A stretch of 64,000 bases of DNA from Chloroflexota bacterium (GCA_022573285.1 JACZUF010000006.1:51679-115678); one strand, 5' to 3'; shown: positions 34,524-43,572, numbered from the stretch's first letter. Made by a program: numbers and translations. Notes: a model not told the origin generated them from the letters alone.

Positions 34524-35603
34524 ATGCAATTCGGACTGTTCATGATGCCGCTGCATCCGCCCCATCGCACCTACGCTGATTCTTACGACCGCGACCTGGA
34601 CCTGATCGTGAAGGCCGACCAACTGGGCTACACCGAAGCCTGGATCGGCGAGCATGTCACCGAGCGCTGGGAGAACGCCCCTTGCCCGGACCTGCTCATC
34701 GCCAAGGCGTCGGCCATGACCGAGAACATCATCTTCGGCACGGGCGTCACCCTGCTGGCCATCCACAACCCCATCGACCTGGCCCACCGGCTGGCCATGC
34801 TGGACCACCTGTGCCGCGGCCGGTTCTACTGGGGCATCGGCACCCGGGCCATCCCCACCGACTTGGAGCTCTACGGCCTGGACGCCGGCGACCGGCAGGC
34901 CGTGGGAGAGCGGTCGGCGGAGGTACTGGACGTGGTGCTGAAAATCTGGGAGAACGAGGGCAAGTTCGAATACCACGGCAAGTATTTCGACATCTCAGCC
35001 CCCGAACTGGACCCGGTGAAGGAACGGGGCCTGTACATGAAGCCGTTCCAGCTTCCCCACCCGCCCATCGGCGCCGCCGCCACCACCGTGCGGTCCTCCT
35101 CCATAAGGAACGCCGGCGCCCAAGGGTGGATACCGATGAGCAGTCCCACCCTCTCGATCCCCAACCTGACGGGCCATTGGGAGGAGTTCTCGGATGGAGC
35201 AGCCGGCGCCGGCCGCACTCCTGACCGGGGCCAGTGGCGCATCGCCCGCGACGTCTTGGTGGCCCCCACGGCCCAGGAAGCCCGGGAACGGGCCAACGCC
35301 GTGTTGGTGCGCAACTACCAACAGCACCAGCAGCCCAACCGCCAGCCCAGCCTTCTGGCCGGGTCCAAGACCGACCCTAGCCTGCCTGACGAGGCCATCG
35401 ACGTTGAATACATGATGGACAACATCTGGATCGTGGGCGACCCCCAGGAATGCGCCGACCAGATCCGCAGCATCCACGGCGAGGTGGGCGGTTTCGGCAC
35501 CCTGCTGGCCGTCACCCAGGACCCCGACGACCACCAATGGGCGCACGAGTGTCTGGAGCTTCTGAAGAATGACGTAGGCCCGAGGATCGCCGATTTAGGG
35601 TAG
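34524..35603 (+). CDS. LLM-class flavin-dependent oxidoreductase
   Basis: This 359-residue protein has the bacterial-luciferase-like TIM barrel. Segments include MQFGLFMMPLHPPH, GYTEAWIGEHVTERWE, the flavin-site GRFYWGIGTRAIPTD and DPVKERGLYMKPFQLPHPP. Such enzymes use FMNH2 (or F420) to oxygenate small organic substrates. AAAGGAG precedes the ATG at 34524. Together with 35876-37069 it is one of two LLM enzymes here, which suggests oxidative degradation of an organic compound; the substrate is unknown. Confidence 0.9.
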   Translation: MQFGLFMMPLHPPHRTYADSYDRDLDLIVKADQLGYTEAWIGEHVTERWENAPCPDLLIAKASAMTENIIFGTGVTLLAIHNPIDLAHRLAMLDHLCRGRFYWGIGTRAIPTDLELYGLDAGDRQAVGERSAEVLDVVLKIWENEGKFEYHGKYFDISAPELDPVKERGLYMKPFQLPHPPIGAAATTVRSSSIRNAGAQGWIPMSSPTLSIPNLTGHWEEFSDGAAGAGRTPDRGQWRIARDVLVAPTAQEARERANAVLVRNYQQHQQPNRQPSLLAGSKTDPSLPDEAIDVEYMMDNIWIVGDPQECADQIRSIHGEVGGFGTLLAVTQDPDDHQWAHECLELLKNDVGPRIADLG

Positions 35604-35626
35604 GTTTGGTATGGACACACGTGGGG

Positions 35627-35658
35627 GCATCCCGATTCCATCGGGACCGTGCCCCTAC
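35627..35658. repeat. partial copy of the palindromic repeat (first hairpin only)
   Basis: The hairpin GGGGGCATCCCGAT...ATCGGGACCGTGCCCCTACC matches the first hairpin of copies A and B; the second hairpin is absent. This is a degraded copy in the gap after the LLM gene. Confidence 0.6.
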
Positions 35659-35680
35659 CCCAATGAAGCGACCTGATTTG

Positions 35681-35710
35681 AAAAGGCCCCGGCAACTGCC
35701 GGAGCCTTTT
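35681..35710. terminator. possible terminator
   Basis: AAAAGGCCCCGGCA/TGCCGGAGCCTTTT forms a stem with one mismatch and a 2-nt loop, followed by GGTTTG. It lies between the convergent LLM genes. Confidence 0.7.
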
Positions 35711-35875
35711 GGTTTGCGCTGCAGCCTTTTCCGCCTTGGTCAGCCTGAGTGTAGCGAAGGGTCTCTTTGTTCCTGATGTGTGTTGGTTCAGCAGCAACGG
35801 GATTCTTCGGCTCACGCCTCAGAATGACAGGGACCTTTGGGGACCGGCAGGTATTTGGGCCTGGGCTCAGCCCAG
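35711..35875. other. non-coding stretch between convergent LLM genes
   Basis: There is no convincing ORF. It includes GGGATTCTTCGGCTCACGCC followed by TCAGAATGACAG, a motif of the kind seen as scattered intergenic relics in many genomes. No promoter or RNA gene was seen. Confidence 0.4.
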
Positions 35876-37069
35876 TTAGCCCAGCGGGCATTCGGGGGCT
35901 TCTTGGCCGTCGCTGCCGTCGCGGAACGCGGGGATGACGTGTTTCCCGAACATCTCGATGGACTTCATCACATCCTTGTGACCCACCGTTTCGGTGGCCA
36001 TCAGGAATTGAAGCTCGTCCACGCCGGTGGCCTCATGGAGTTTGGCTCCCTTGATGCAGGCCTCCGGGTCACCGGCCACGATGATGCCCCGGTCCGCCAT
36101 GGTCTTGGCGTCGAACTCCTCCCAGACCTTCTGGGCCAAAGCGCCGCCGCCCGACAGGTCGAGAGTGGCCGCCGTATCAGACCCGGCCGAGGCCTCCTTG
36201 ACGTCGACGTACCGGGAGAAATTCTGGACCAGGTGTTCGGGGATGCCGCCCCACTGTTCCAGCAGCCGTTCGTAGATATCCTTCTGGTCTTGGACGTAGG
36301 GCCGTCCCGGTCCGAAGAAGGTCTTCAGCGACTGGGCCGACAGTTCCTGGGTGGCTTTGTTGTCCTCGCCGCAGAGACCGAAGCATGAGTTCAGCCACTT
36401 ATTGTTGATGAAGGCGCCCACCGGGTTGGCCTCTTTGATGGCTGTCTTGTATTTCTTGATCTCCGGCTCCAGGACCGAGGGCGCGTTCACGCCAAGGGCC
36501 ATCACTCCGATCCCCTTTTGGGCGGCAAGTTCGTAGGTCGCCGATTGCAGGGCCGCCACCCAGATCGGCGGATGGGGCTTCTGGTATGGCTTGGGCAGCA
36601 CCTGCCGGGCGGGCACGTTCCAGAACTTGCCCTCGAATTCGAAATAGTCCGCCTCCCAGATCTTGGGGATCATGCTCAGGGCCTCGTCCCACATCTCCCG
36701 GCTGTTGCGGGGGTCGATGCCCATGCCCAACTGCTCGTAGGGAGCAGAGCGTCCGGTGCCGAACTCGACCCGGCCGTGGGACAGTTGGTCCACCATGGCA
36801 ACCCGTTCCGCGACCCGGACCGGGTGGTGGTAGGGCAGGATCACCACGCCAAAGCCTAGGTGGATGCGCTTGGTCAACCGGCTGAGAGCGCCGAATATGA
36901 CCTCGGGACAGGGCGAATCGGAAAAGGTGGTCAGGAAGTGGTGTTCGACGAACCACACCGAGTCGAATCCCACCTCGTCCGCCAGGATGCACTGTTCGAT
37001 GGTTTCCTCGATGACCGCGTGGTCGTCGAGCATGGGCCGTTGCATTTCGTAGGCCAATGAGAATTTCAT
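35876..37069 (-). CDS. LLM-class flavin-dependent oxidoreductase, second copy
   Basis: This 397-residue protein is distinct from the gene at 34524. It starts MKFSLAYEMQRPMLDDHAVI, with the barrel motifs DEVGFDSVWFVEHHF, GRVEFGTGRSAPYEQLGMG and PKPYQKPHPPIWVAALQS. The length and the C-terminal TGVDELQFLMATETVGHKDVM suit alkane-sulfonate or nitrilotriacetate-type monooxygenases. No flavin reductase gene is adjacent. Confidence 0.9.
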   Translation of the reverse strand: MKFSLAYEMQRPMLDDHAVIEETIEQCILADEVGFDSVWFVEHHFLTTFSDSPCPEVIFGALSRLTKRIHLGFGVVILPYHHPVRVAERVAMVDQLSHGRVEFGTGRSAPYEQLGMGIDPRNSREMWDEALSMIPKIWEADYFEFEGKFWNVPARQVLPKPYQKPHPPIWVAALQSATYELAAQKGIGVMALGVNAPSVLEPEIKKYKTAIKEANPVGAFINNKWLNSCFGLCGEDNKATQELSAQSLKTFFGPGRPYVQDQKDIYERLLEQWGGIPEHLVQNFSRYVDVKEASAGSDTAATLDLSGGGALAQKVWEEFDAKTMADRGIIVAGDPEACIKGAKLHEATGVDELQFLMATETVGHKDVMKSIEMFGKHVIPAFRDGSDGQEAPECPLG

Positions 37070-37187
37070 TTTAATACCTTCTTAGAACAAATAGAGGACG
37101 GATAGAGAGGCGGGGAGTCGCGGCAATTCTAATGGCAACGCCAGGCAACGGCAACCGTGGCCGGTCAAAGCGGTTTGCCATTGGACC

Positions 37188-37217
37188 TTGGGATGAAACT
37201 AGGATAAATGTTATACT
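37188..37217 (+). promoter_or_regulatory. candidate promoter of the VapBC-like pair
   Basis: TTGGGA (37188-37193), an 18-bp spacer and TATACT (37212-37217) precede the antitoxin gene by about 40 nt. The AT-rich TATACTGATATTAATAAATC region around it could bind the antitoxin. Confidence 0.45.
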
Positions 37218-37255
37218 GATATTAATAAATCATACAAAAGAGAGATTGTCATACC

Positions 37256-37534
37256 ATGGCTCATGTGGTTGGACAAAAAGGTCAAGTGGTGATTTCCAAG
37301 GAGATCAGGGATAAATTGGGCGTGGAGCCAGGCTGGATGGCGGTTCAGAGTGTCGTCGATGGCCACCTGGAGATACATTTTTTCCCACCGGAGCACAATC
37401 GATCGTTGCTGGGTTGTCTAGCGGCATATACGGATGTAGTGGTCCAACCGGGTGAGGAGTGGGATAAAGCGAGGGAGAAAGCCTGGGAGGCTGCGGCCTG
37501 GGATAGAGTGAAAGGGTGGGAGCAAGGCTCGTGA
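37256..37534 (+). CDS. AbrB/MazE-type antitoxin (VapB-like)
   Basis: This 92-residue protein starts MAHVVGQKGQVVISKEIRDKLG, a swapped-hairpin AbrB/SpoVT DNA-binding domain. Its C-terminal helix (EEWDKAREKAWEAAAWDRVKGW) should wrap the toxin. It overlaps the PIN toxin start by 4 nt (GTGA), the usual antitoxin-toxin arrangement. It should bind DNA at its own promoter. Confidence 0.88.
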   Translation: MAHVVGQKGQVVISKEIRDKLGVEPGWMAVQSVVDGHLEIHFFPPEHNRSLLGCLAAYTDVVVQPGEEWDKAREKAWEAAAWDRVKGWEQGS

Positions 37535-37932
37535 GCGGATTTCTGGATACTTCCATGGTGGTCCGGTATTTGGTTCGTGACGTGCCCGAATTGGCCGAAC
37601 AAGCCGCCGGAGTCATTGATGGCGGAGCAGATTTCTGGATCACGGGCGTGGCTTTGGCTGAGGTCAGCTATGTGTTGAGATCGGTGTACCAAATGCCTAG
37701 AGAGATAGTTATCGACCATCTCATGGCATTCCTTGGCAAGCAAAATATCGATTGCTACGGACTGGACAAGGGAACGGTCCTACAGGCATTGCTCATGTGC
37801 CGGCCATCTGGGCGGACTTCGATCGCCGATGCAATGATCTGGGCGGCGGCTAGGAGTTCAGGCCGAAACGTCGTCTATTCCTTTGACTCCAGGTTCCCCA
37901 CCGAGGGGATCGAAGTGCGGGCCGCACTATGA
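37531..37932 (+). CDS. PIN-domain ribonuclease toxin (VapC-like)
   Basis: The 133-residue toxin starts at a GTG inside the antitoxin stop (SGFLDTSMVVRYLVRD). PIN acidic residues are in FLDTS, ALAEVSYVL, SIADAMIWAAA and YSFDSRF. It would cleave RNA in the absence of its antitoxin. The length is typical. The pair lies between catabolic genes without signs of a wider island. Confidence 0.9.
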   Translation: MSGFLDTSMVVRYLVRDVPELAEQAAGVIDGGADFWITGVALAEVSYVLRSVYQMPREIVIDHLMAFLGKQNIDCYGLDKGTVLQALLMCRPSGRTSIADAMIWAAARSSGRNVVYSFDSRFPTEGIEVRAAL

Positions 37933-37947
37933 CCCGGCGAGCCGCCC

Positions 37948-39126
37948 CTACCCGCCCTTGATCAGCACGACTTCGCGTTGGACCGGGGAACTGGCGAAGG
38001 GCCCCTCGGCCGACATGAAAACGTCGATCTCCGAGCGGACGCCGAACTCGGGCAGGTAGATGCCCGGTTCGATGGAGAAGCAAACGCCGGGGATTATGCG
38101 GCGGGTGTCATGGGTTTCGAAGCTGTCCAGGTTGACCGCCTCGCTGTGGACCTCGAAGCCGATGCTGTGGCCCAGCCGATGAGTGAAGTACTCGCCGTAG
38201 CCCCGGTCGGTGATGAACTCCCGGGCCACCTGGTCGGCCTGCCAGCCCTGAACCGCGGTCCCCTGGTTGTGGGCGTCTTCCAAGTAGTTCAGCGCGGCGT
38301 CCCGCGCCCCGATCACGATTTCGAATATCTCCTGCTGCCGTTGTGGCACGGAATCTCCCACGTAGGCTACCCAGGTGATGTCGGCGTAGACGCTGCCGGC
38401 GGCCACGCCCTTGGCCCAAAGGTCGATCAGCAGCCAGTCGCCCGGTGTGATGGAGCTCGTTTTATCGGCCGAAGGTTCGTAGTGGGGGTCCGAGGCGTTG
38501 GCGTTAACCGCCACGATGGGGCCGTCGGGGGAAGCGATACTTTCTTCGGCGAACCGCTTCCGGATGAACTCGGCCACCTGAAACTCGGTTACTCCCTCCG
38601 CCAGGCGTTCCCCGGCGTAGGCAAAGGCTTCGTTCACGATCCGCCCCAGCTTGTCCGCGGTGGCGCGGTGGTCGGCCAGTTGCTCGGGCGTCCACTGATG
38701 GGTGGCGTATTGCATCAGGTCGGCGGAAGAAACCACCTCAGGACCGATGCTCCGCACCAGTTCCACGGTGCCGGCGTCCACCCTGGACACCCGGGGCAGG
38801 GTATTCTCGGGGGAATACTCCATGGCGACCCGGCTCACCCCGGAAAGCAGACCCCGTAGCGCCGTCAGCATGGAATCCCGGCTGCTGTAGACCGTCAGCT
38901 TAACTCCGGACTCGGCGAACTTCCCGGCATCGACGTGGTGGACCAGCAGGCTCGGTTCTCCGTCGGCGGGAAGATAGAAATAACAGGGGCGGGTGACATG
39001 CCCTGATGACGATATGACCTGCCAGAACACCGGGTTGGCCTGGCGGTAGTCGTAGACCAGCCAGCCGGGGATTCCCTCTTGGTCGAGGTACTCTTGAGCC
39101 AGGCGGTAGATCTGATGCTGTTCCAT
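37948..39126 (-). CDS. M24 family metallopeptidase (Xaa-Pro aminopeptidase-like)
   Basis: This 392-residue protein has a creatinase-like N-terminal domain and a pita-bread catalytic domain. Metal ligands are the Asp residues in WLLIDLWA and VYADITWVAY, His in HRLGHSIGFEVH, and Glu in FSIEPGIYLPEFGVRSEIDV. It could cleave Xaa-Pro peptides or act as a creatinase-type hydrolase. The SDR gene lies 65 bp downstream of its start on the same strand. Confidence 0.9.
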   Translation of the reverse strand: MEQHQIYRLAQEYLDQEGIPGWLVYDYRQANPVFWQVISSSGHVTRPCYFYLPADGEPSLLVHHVDAGKFAESGVKLTVYSSRDSMLTALRGLLSGVSRVAMEYSPENTLPRVSRVDAGTVELVRSIGPEVVSSADLMQYATHQWTPEQLADHRATADKLGRIVNEAFAYAGERLAEGVTEFQVAEFIRKRFAEESIASPDGPIVAVNANASDPHYEPSADKTSSITPGDWLLIDLWAKGVAAGSVYADITWVAYVGDSVPQRQQEIFEIVIGARDAALNYLEDAHNQGTAVQGWQADQVAREFITDRGYGEYFTHRLGHSIGFEVHSEAVNLDSFETHDTRRIIPGVCFSIEPGIYLPEFGVRSEIDVFMSAEGPFASSPVQREVVLIKGG

Positions 39127-39191
39127 GGTCTGGGCCGCGGGTCCTTCGCCGATTCGCCGTTGCTTGGTTTTCTTCGTGTGGTTTTCTTGGT

Positions 39192-39986
39192 CTAGTTGAT
39201 CGTCTGGCGCATGCCGCCGTCAAGCACCACGCTGGTGCCGGTGATGAAAGAGGCCCGGTCTGAGGCTAAGTACGCGACCAGGTCGCCCACCTCCTCGGGC
39301 TTGCCCAGCCGTCCCATTGGGATGGCGGAAACCGCCTCCTTCATCAATTCTTCATAGGTTTTTCCGGACTCCTGGGCCTCGGACTCAAAGGAGGCGGTGA
39401 GGTAGTCTGTTTCCACCGGTCCCATGATCAGGTTGTTGACGGTGATATTGAAGGGGGCCAGCTCATTGGCCAGCATCTTGGAGTATCCCACCAAAGCCAA
39501 CTGGGAGGTGGTGGACAGGGCCGTGCCGTTGGCCGATCTGCGGCCTAGGGAGGGCAGCAGGTGGACTATGCGTCCCCAGCGCTGCTGTTTCATATAGGGG
39601 ATCACTTCCCTGGCAAACCGGACTGAGCTGAGAAAATTCTCCTCCAGGGCGGTCATGATGGTCTCGTCGTTAAATTCCGAGGGCCGTCCCTTGGGGCCTA
39701 ATCCCATGTGGGTGACCAGGATGCCGATCTGGCCGAACCGGTTGAAGGTGTCCCGGACCACGCGCCGGATGTCCCGGGCAACGGATAGGTCGGCGGGAAT
39801 GGCCAGCACGTGTTGTTGGGAGCCCACCCGGGCCAGTTCTATCTCTGTATGGCGAAGGTCGGCTTCAGTGCGGGCGCTGATGGCCACGTTGGCCCCTTCC
39901 TGGGCGAATGCCAGGGCGATGGCCCGGCCCATGCCCCTGCTGGAGCCTCCAACGATGGCTACCCGGTCTTTAAGTCCCAAGTCCAT
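39192..39986 (-). CDS. SDR family protein lacking the YxxxK catalytic motif
   Basis: The 264-residue protein has a full SDR Rossmann fold: GGSSRGMG at 13-20, and a C-terminal GRLGKPEEVGDLVAYLASDRA-like region followed by GTSVVLDGG. The usual NNAG is THMG (92-95). Where the catalytic YxxxK should be, just before ALVGYSKMLANELAP, the sequence reads LSTTSQ (157-162), so both Tyr and Lys are missing; Y168 and K170 are not in register. It may be catalytically altered or a binding protein. It is a paralogue of the truncated SDR at 1-156. Confidence 0.85.
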   Translation of the reverse strand: MDLGLKDRVAIVGGSSRGMGRAIALAFAQEGANVAISARTEADLRHTEIELARVGSQQHVLAIPADLSVARDIRRVVRDTFNRFGQIGILVTHMGLGPKGRPSEFNDETIMTALEENFLSSVRFAREVIPYMKQQRWGRIVHLLPSLGRRSANGTALSTTSQLALVGYSKMLANELAPFNITVNNLIMGPVETDYLTASFESEAQESGKTYEELMKEAVSAIPMGRLGKPEEVGDLVAYLASDRASFITGTSVVLDGGMRQTIN

Positions 39987-40189
39987 GGCTGCTCAGCCTC
40001 CTGAGCCCAGGTCTAGCAGACGCGCCGGATCTTCCTGGATAATTTCCGGGCCAGACTAACACGCAGATTTCATTGGCACAATCACCCCACTGGGCCTGGT
40101 TTGGGTGATTGTCGATCGGTCTATCAGGCAGCATGGCCCGGTGTGATCGGGCGCGGAGAAATAATCTTCATGGTGCCTGTCCCCGGAGA

Positions 40190-41383
40190 CTAGATCACCT
40201 CTTGGGCCTTTAGCTCCTCGATCTCGCCGAGGGAAAAGCCCAGGCTCTCCAGCACTTCCTGGTTGTGCTCTCCCAACAGCGGCGGGTGGCGGTCCAGACC
40301 GCCCGGAGTGCGGGAGAACTTGATGGGTATGCCGGTCTGCTTGATCTTGCCCAGGGTTGGGTGGGCCATCTCCAGGTACATGTCCCTGGAGAGCAACTGA
40401 GGGTCCGAGAAAACGTCGGCCAGATCGTTGATCGGGCCGCAGGGCACGTTCGCCTTCTGCAGCTTCTCCACCCAGTAGTTAACCGGTTGTTTGAGGAAGA
40501 TCTTCTGAAGAAAAGGCACGATCTTGCTCCGGTTTTTCGCTCGCTCAACGTTGGTGGCATAATCCGGATCGTCTTTCAATTCGGGCAGTTTCATGCCCTC
40601 GCAGAACCGCTCCCAGATCCGCTCCGAGCCCACTGCCAGGTTGAGGTATTTGTTATCCTGGCACATGAACGCTTGATAGGGCACCAGGTTGGGGTGGGCG
40701 GCGCCCAAGCGCTTGGGCGGCTCTCCGTTGGCGAAGAAATTGGCCGCCTGATAGGTGAGCCAGGCTACCTGAGCGTCCATCATGGAGATGTCGATGTACT
40801 GGCCCTGGCCCTCGCCCTCGTGGGACCGGTTGTGGATGGCGGCCATTATTCCGAAGGCAGCCCACATCCCGGCGCCGATATCGGCCACGGCGATTCCCAC
40901 CTTCTGGGGCTCGCCGTCGGGTTCTCCGGTGATGCTCATCAGGCCGCTGATGCCCTGCATGATCTGGTCGTAGGCCGGCCGGCTGCGGTAGGGACCGGTC
41001 TGGCCGAACCCGGATATGGAGCAAAAGACGATGCCGGGGTTGATGGCTTTCACCGCATCGTAACCCAGGCCGAAACGGTCCATCACACCGGGGGTGAAGT
41101 TCTCCACCACCACGTCGGCGTCCTTGGCCAGCTTCAAGAATATCTCCCGGGCCTTTTCCTCTTTGAAGTTGAGGGTCAAACTCCGCTTATTGCGGTTGAT
41201 GGACAGGAAGTAGGCGCTTTCTTCGCCGATGAATGGGGGTCCCCATTTGCGGGTGTCGTCGCCGGAGCCGGGAATCTCGATCTTTATAACATCGGCTCCG
41301 TGGTCTCCCAACATCAGCGTGCAGAACGGGCCGGCCAGGGCCCGGGTCAGGTCCAATACCCTGATCCCTTCCAGTGCTTTCAT
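40190..41383 (-). CDS. CaiB/BaiF family CoA-transferase (family III)
   Basis: This 397-residue enzyme moves CoA between acyl groups, usually to activate a carboxylic acid for degradation. Typical segments are GIRVLDLTRALAGPFCTLML, HGADVIKIEIPGSGDDTR, VVENFTPGVMDRFGL, and VGIAVADIGAGMWAAFGI with the catalytic aspartate. The C-terminus PPLLGEHNQEVL is also typical. AGGAG lies upstream of its ATG. Substrate unknown. Confidence 0.93.
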   Translation of the reverse strand: MKALEGIRVLDLTRALAGPFCTLMLGDHGADVIKIEIPGSGDDTRKWGPPFIGEESAYFLSINRNKRSLTLNFKEEKAREIFLKLAKDADVVVENFTPGVMDRFGLGYDAVKAINPGIVFCSISGFGQTGPYRSRPAYDQIMQGISGLMSITGEPDGEPQKVGIAVADIGAGMWAAFGIMAAIHNRSHEGEGQGQYIDISMMDAQVAWLTYQAANFFANGEPPKRLGAAHPNLVPYQAFMCQDNKYLNLAVGSERIWERFCEGMKLPELKDDPDYATNVERAKNRSKIVPFLQKIFLKQPVNYWVEKLQKANVPCGPINDLADVFSDPQLLSRDMYLEMAHPTLGKIKQTGIPIKFSRTPGGLDRHPPLLGEHNQEVLESLGFSLGEIEELKAQEVI

Positions 41384-41656
41384 GCCTCTGAGGTCTCCTT
41401 AATAGACGGAACTGGGGAATGCCGTCCCTGGGCGGGCCCATTGCCAGGCCAAATGTTATCACAGGGGGGCGGGTATCGGAGCCGGAGTTCATGGCTGGCG
41501 CAGACAATACAGACTCTCACGACGAGCATGCTTGAGCCACCTGACCTCGGGCTGGCCCAATTTGATAAACGCCTTGGGGCAGCCTAAAATATCACCAGTT
41601 TGTTACGGTCAACACATGGCATGGACTCCTCATGTTTCTCTGGAGGTCCGCTGGGT

Positions 41657-42409
41657 TTGATAAGCAAGGGATTTAGGCGAATTGTGATTGGGTCGGCCCT
41701 GGCTGCCGGGGCGTTGGCCCTGTCAGCGTGTGGCTCCGACTTGGGCGCCCCAGCAGCCACGGCCGCACCCCCGGCGGCCACATCCCCACTCCCAGCCGCT
41801 ACCGCTACATCCGTACCGCCGACCTCCGTCCCCACGGCCACGCCAGAACCCACGGCTACAGCAGCGCCGAAGCCCACAGCCACCGCAATACCCACGCCGA
41901 CACCGGCGCCCACATCGACGCCTGCGCCCACCCTTACCCCCGTGCCCACGCTGGTTATTCTAACCATTTACGATGAGTTCGGCTTCACTCTCAAGCTGGA
42001 CCGGGGCACCGGAGTCAATACCGCAGGCTTCACCGAGCCGGAGCCCAGCAACGAACAAGGGCTCATCAGCTTCGAGTTCGGCGGTGTAAACGCTATCTTG
42101 TCCTGGAACCCGGCCGGGAAATCCACGACGTTGTCGTTGGTAAACAACATCTACCAGATTCTCCAGGACCAACGCCCGGAACTGACATTCGACACCATCA
42201 GCGAGGGCGATATCACCGTCAGTGGCCAAGCGGGTTTCTTCGCCGGTTATCGGACAACTGACCCTGAATACGAGGTGGCCGGAGGCCTGATTGGAGCCTG
42301 GATCTGCCCGGATGCCGGCACTGCCTATACCCTGACCGCAAGAGGACCGGATGCCACTCTGGTGCAGCTCCGGTTCGACAGACTCCTGGACAACTTCTCC
42401 TGCCCGTAA
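41657..42409 (+). CDS. lipoprotein with a Pro/Thr-rich linker
   Basis: This protein (about 250 residues) has a signal peptide (LISKGFRRIVIGSALAAGAL) and lipobox ALSACGS. A linker of about 55 residues rich in Ala, Pro and Thr follows (PTATPEPTATAAPKPTATAI), then a compact domain (LVILTIYDEFGFTLKLDRGT...) with one late cysteine pair. The start is taken as the TTG at 41657 because GGAGG lies 10 nt upstream and it begins directly at the signal peptide; the frame opens 19 codons earlier. No domain is recognised. It is anchored outside the membrane. Confidence 0.75.
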   Translation: MISKGFRRIVIGSALAAGALALSACGSDLGAPAATAAPPAATSPLPAATATSVPPTSVPTATPEPTATAAPKPTATAIPTPTPAPTSTPAPTLTPVPTLVILTIYDEFGFTLKLDRGTGVNTAGFTEPEPSNEQGLISFEFGGVNAILSWNPAGKSTTLSLVNNIYQILQDQRPELTFDTISEGDITVSGQAGFFAGYRTTDPEYEVAGGLIGAWICPDAGTAYTLTARGPDATLVQLRFDRLLDNFSCP

Positions 42410-42438
42410 TGGACCCTGTCGATTTGAGGTGATCCGCA

Positions 42439-43404
42439 ATGAAAATGATGAGGAATGTCGGTGTAATTGTCATCATCATAGTGGTGGCTCTGGCAACCGT
42501 GGCTCCGGACCACGGTGGTGGTGGCGGGGGTGGCGGTGGCGGGGACTACACCGAAACCAGCGAGTCATACTCGGAAACAACCGTGACCAGCGAGTCATAC
42601 GCGGAAACAACTGTGACGGGCGAATCCTTCGCGGAAACAACTGTGACGGGCGAATCCTTCGCGGAAACAAGTGCGACCGGCGAATCCTTCGGGGAAACGG
42701 TGTATACGCCTAGTTCCGAAGACGCGGCTGCGGCGCAAGACTTCTTGGCTGACCTGGATTTCAGTGCCTTGGATCCTGATGCCTCCATCCCAGATGGCTT
42801 AGCGCAGGCTTTTAAGGATTCCAGCAGCCAGGACTGGGATCCAGACGCCAGCGATTACGCTTTGAAAAATTACCAAGCCCTTGATGGCAATCCCGACGAT
42901 GTTATAGCCCACATGTTAAACATCTCAGCCGACGGCTTAACCGCTGATACCCTGAGGGACGTGTGGCAAATCCCGTCCTTTGATGACTACAAAACGATGT
43001 CAGTGGACCAAGCGCAAACGACCCTGGCGGAGATTACCTTAAACTTCACTTTTGAAATCCAGACGGCGGACAAACAGGACTTCCTGGGCCTGATGGAAAA
43101 TATCGCCATCAACGGCGATCTGGTGCAAGCCGACGTGGCGAATAAGTTTGCAGACATATTCGATCCGGCCACGATGGCGGATCTGCCCTTGTCCCAAGAG
43201 GGGCTCTCGAACTGGCTTGCCTCGGTAACGGGCGACATCTCAGACGCCGTGAAGGACGCCGTTATGGAAATCACCGCCGACTACGGCGTAGGCAAAGGCG
43301 AATTCATCGACTTTGCCCTCAACGCGACTTTCTTCAATACCGTAGATTTAAGCGACATTCCGAAGATAGATGTAAATGCGCTGGCGGCTAAGGCGTATGG
43401 CTAA
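42439..43404 (+). CDS. exported acidic protein with glycine run and five 10-residue repeats
   Basis: The 321-residue protein has an N-terminal hydrophobic segment (MRNVGVIVIIIVVALATVAP), then DHGGGGGGGGGGDY. Five tandem decapeptides follow, of the form (S/G)ES(Y/F)(A/S/G)ETTVT, encoded by 30-nt units at 42559-42708. The rest is an acidic, mostly helical domain with no recognised fold. The repeat may be a stalk or glycosylation region rich in Ser/Thr. It lies 29 bp after the lipoprotein gene, so the two may form an operon. Confidence 0.7.
   Translation: MKMMRNVGVIVIIIVVALATVAPDHGGGGGGGGGGDYTETSESYSETTVTSESYAETTVTGESFAETTVTGESFAETSATGESFGETVYTPSSEDAAAAQDFLADLDFSALDPDASIPDGLAQAFKDSSSQDWDPDASDYALKNYQALDGNPDDVIAHMLNISADGLTADTLRDVWQIPSFDDYKTMSVDQAQTTLAEITLNFTFEIQTADKQDFLGLMENIAINGDLVQADVANKFADIFDPATMADLPLSQEGLSNWLASVTGDISDAVKDAVMEITADYGVGKGEFIDFALNATFFNTVDLSDIPKIDVNALAAKAYG
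42559..42708 (+). repeat. five 30-bp tandem repeats inside a coding gene
   Basis: Units start at 42559, 42589, 42619, 42649 and 42679. Units 3 and 4 are nearly identical (GGCGAATCCTTCGCGGAAAC). All are in frame and keep the coding sequence, so this is a protein repeat and not a CRISPR. Confidence 0.9.
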
Positions 43405-43546
43405 GCCGATGTGCGGGTATTTCCATGCGAGCAGCTTCCTCAGTTGCAAAGGTGGATTCGCTTTGGGTTTCAACTAGACTCCAATCACGTCTCGAGTATT
43501 GCCGGCGGGGGAAATAGCCAAGGGCCCTCGCCGGGAGTGATCAAAG

Positions 43547-43572
43547 GGGCGGGTCTTGAACCCGCTCCTTTT
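43547..43572. repeat. degenerate copy of the palindromic repeat hairpin
   Basis: AGGGGCGGGTCTTGAACCCGCTCCTTTT resembles the second hairpin of copies A/B with several changes and without the rest of the element. Confidence 0.4.

Noticed and set aside
40265..41587. 440-residue plus-strand ORF opposite the CoA-transferase
   Set aside because: Shadow ORF; the minus strand holds all CaiB/BaiF motifs.
42559..42708. CRISPR-like regular repeats
   Set aside because: 30-bp units are contiguous without spacers and keep a single reading frame.
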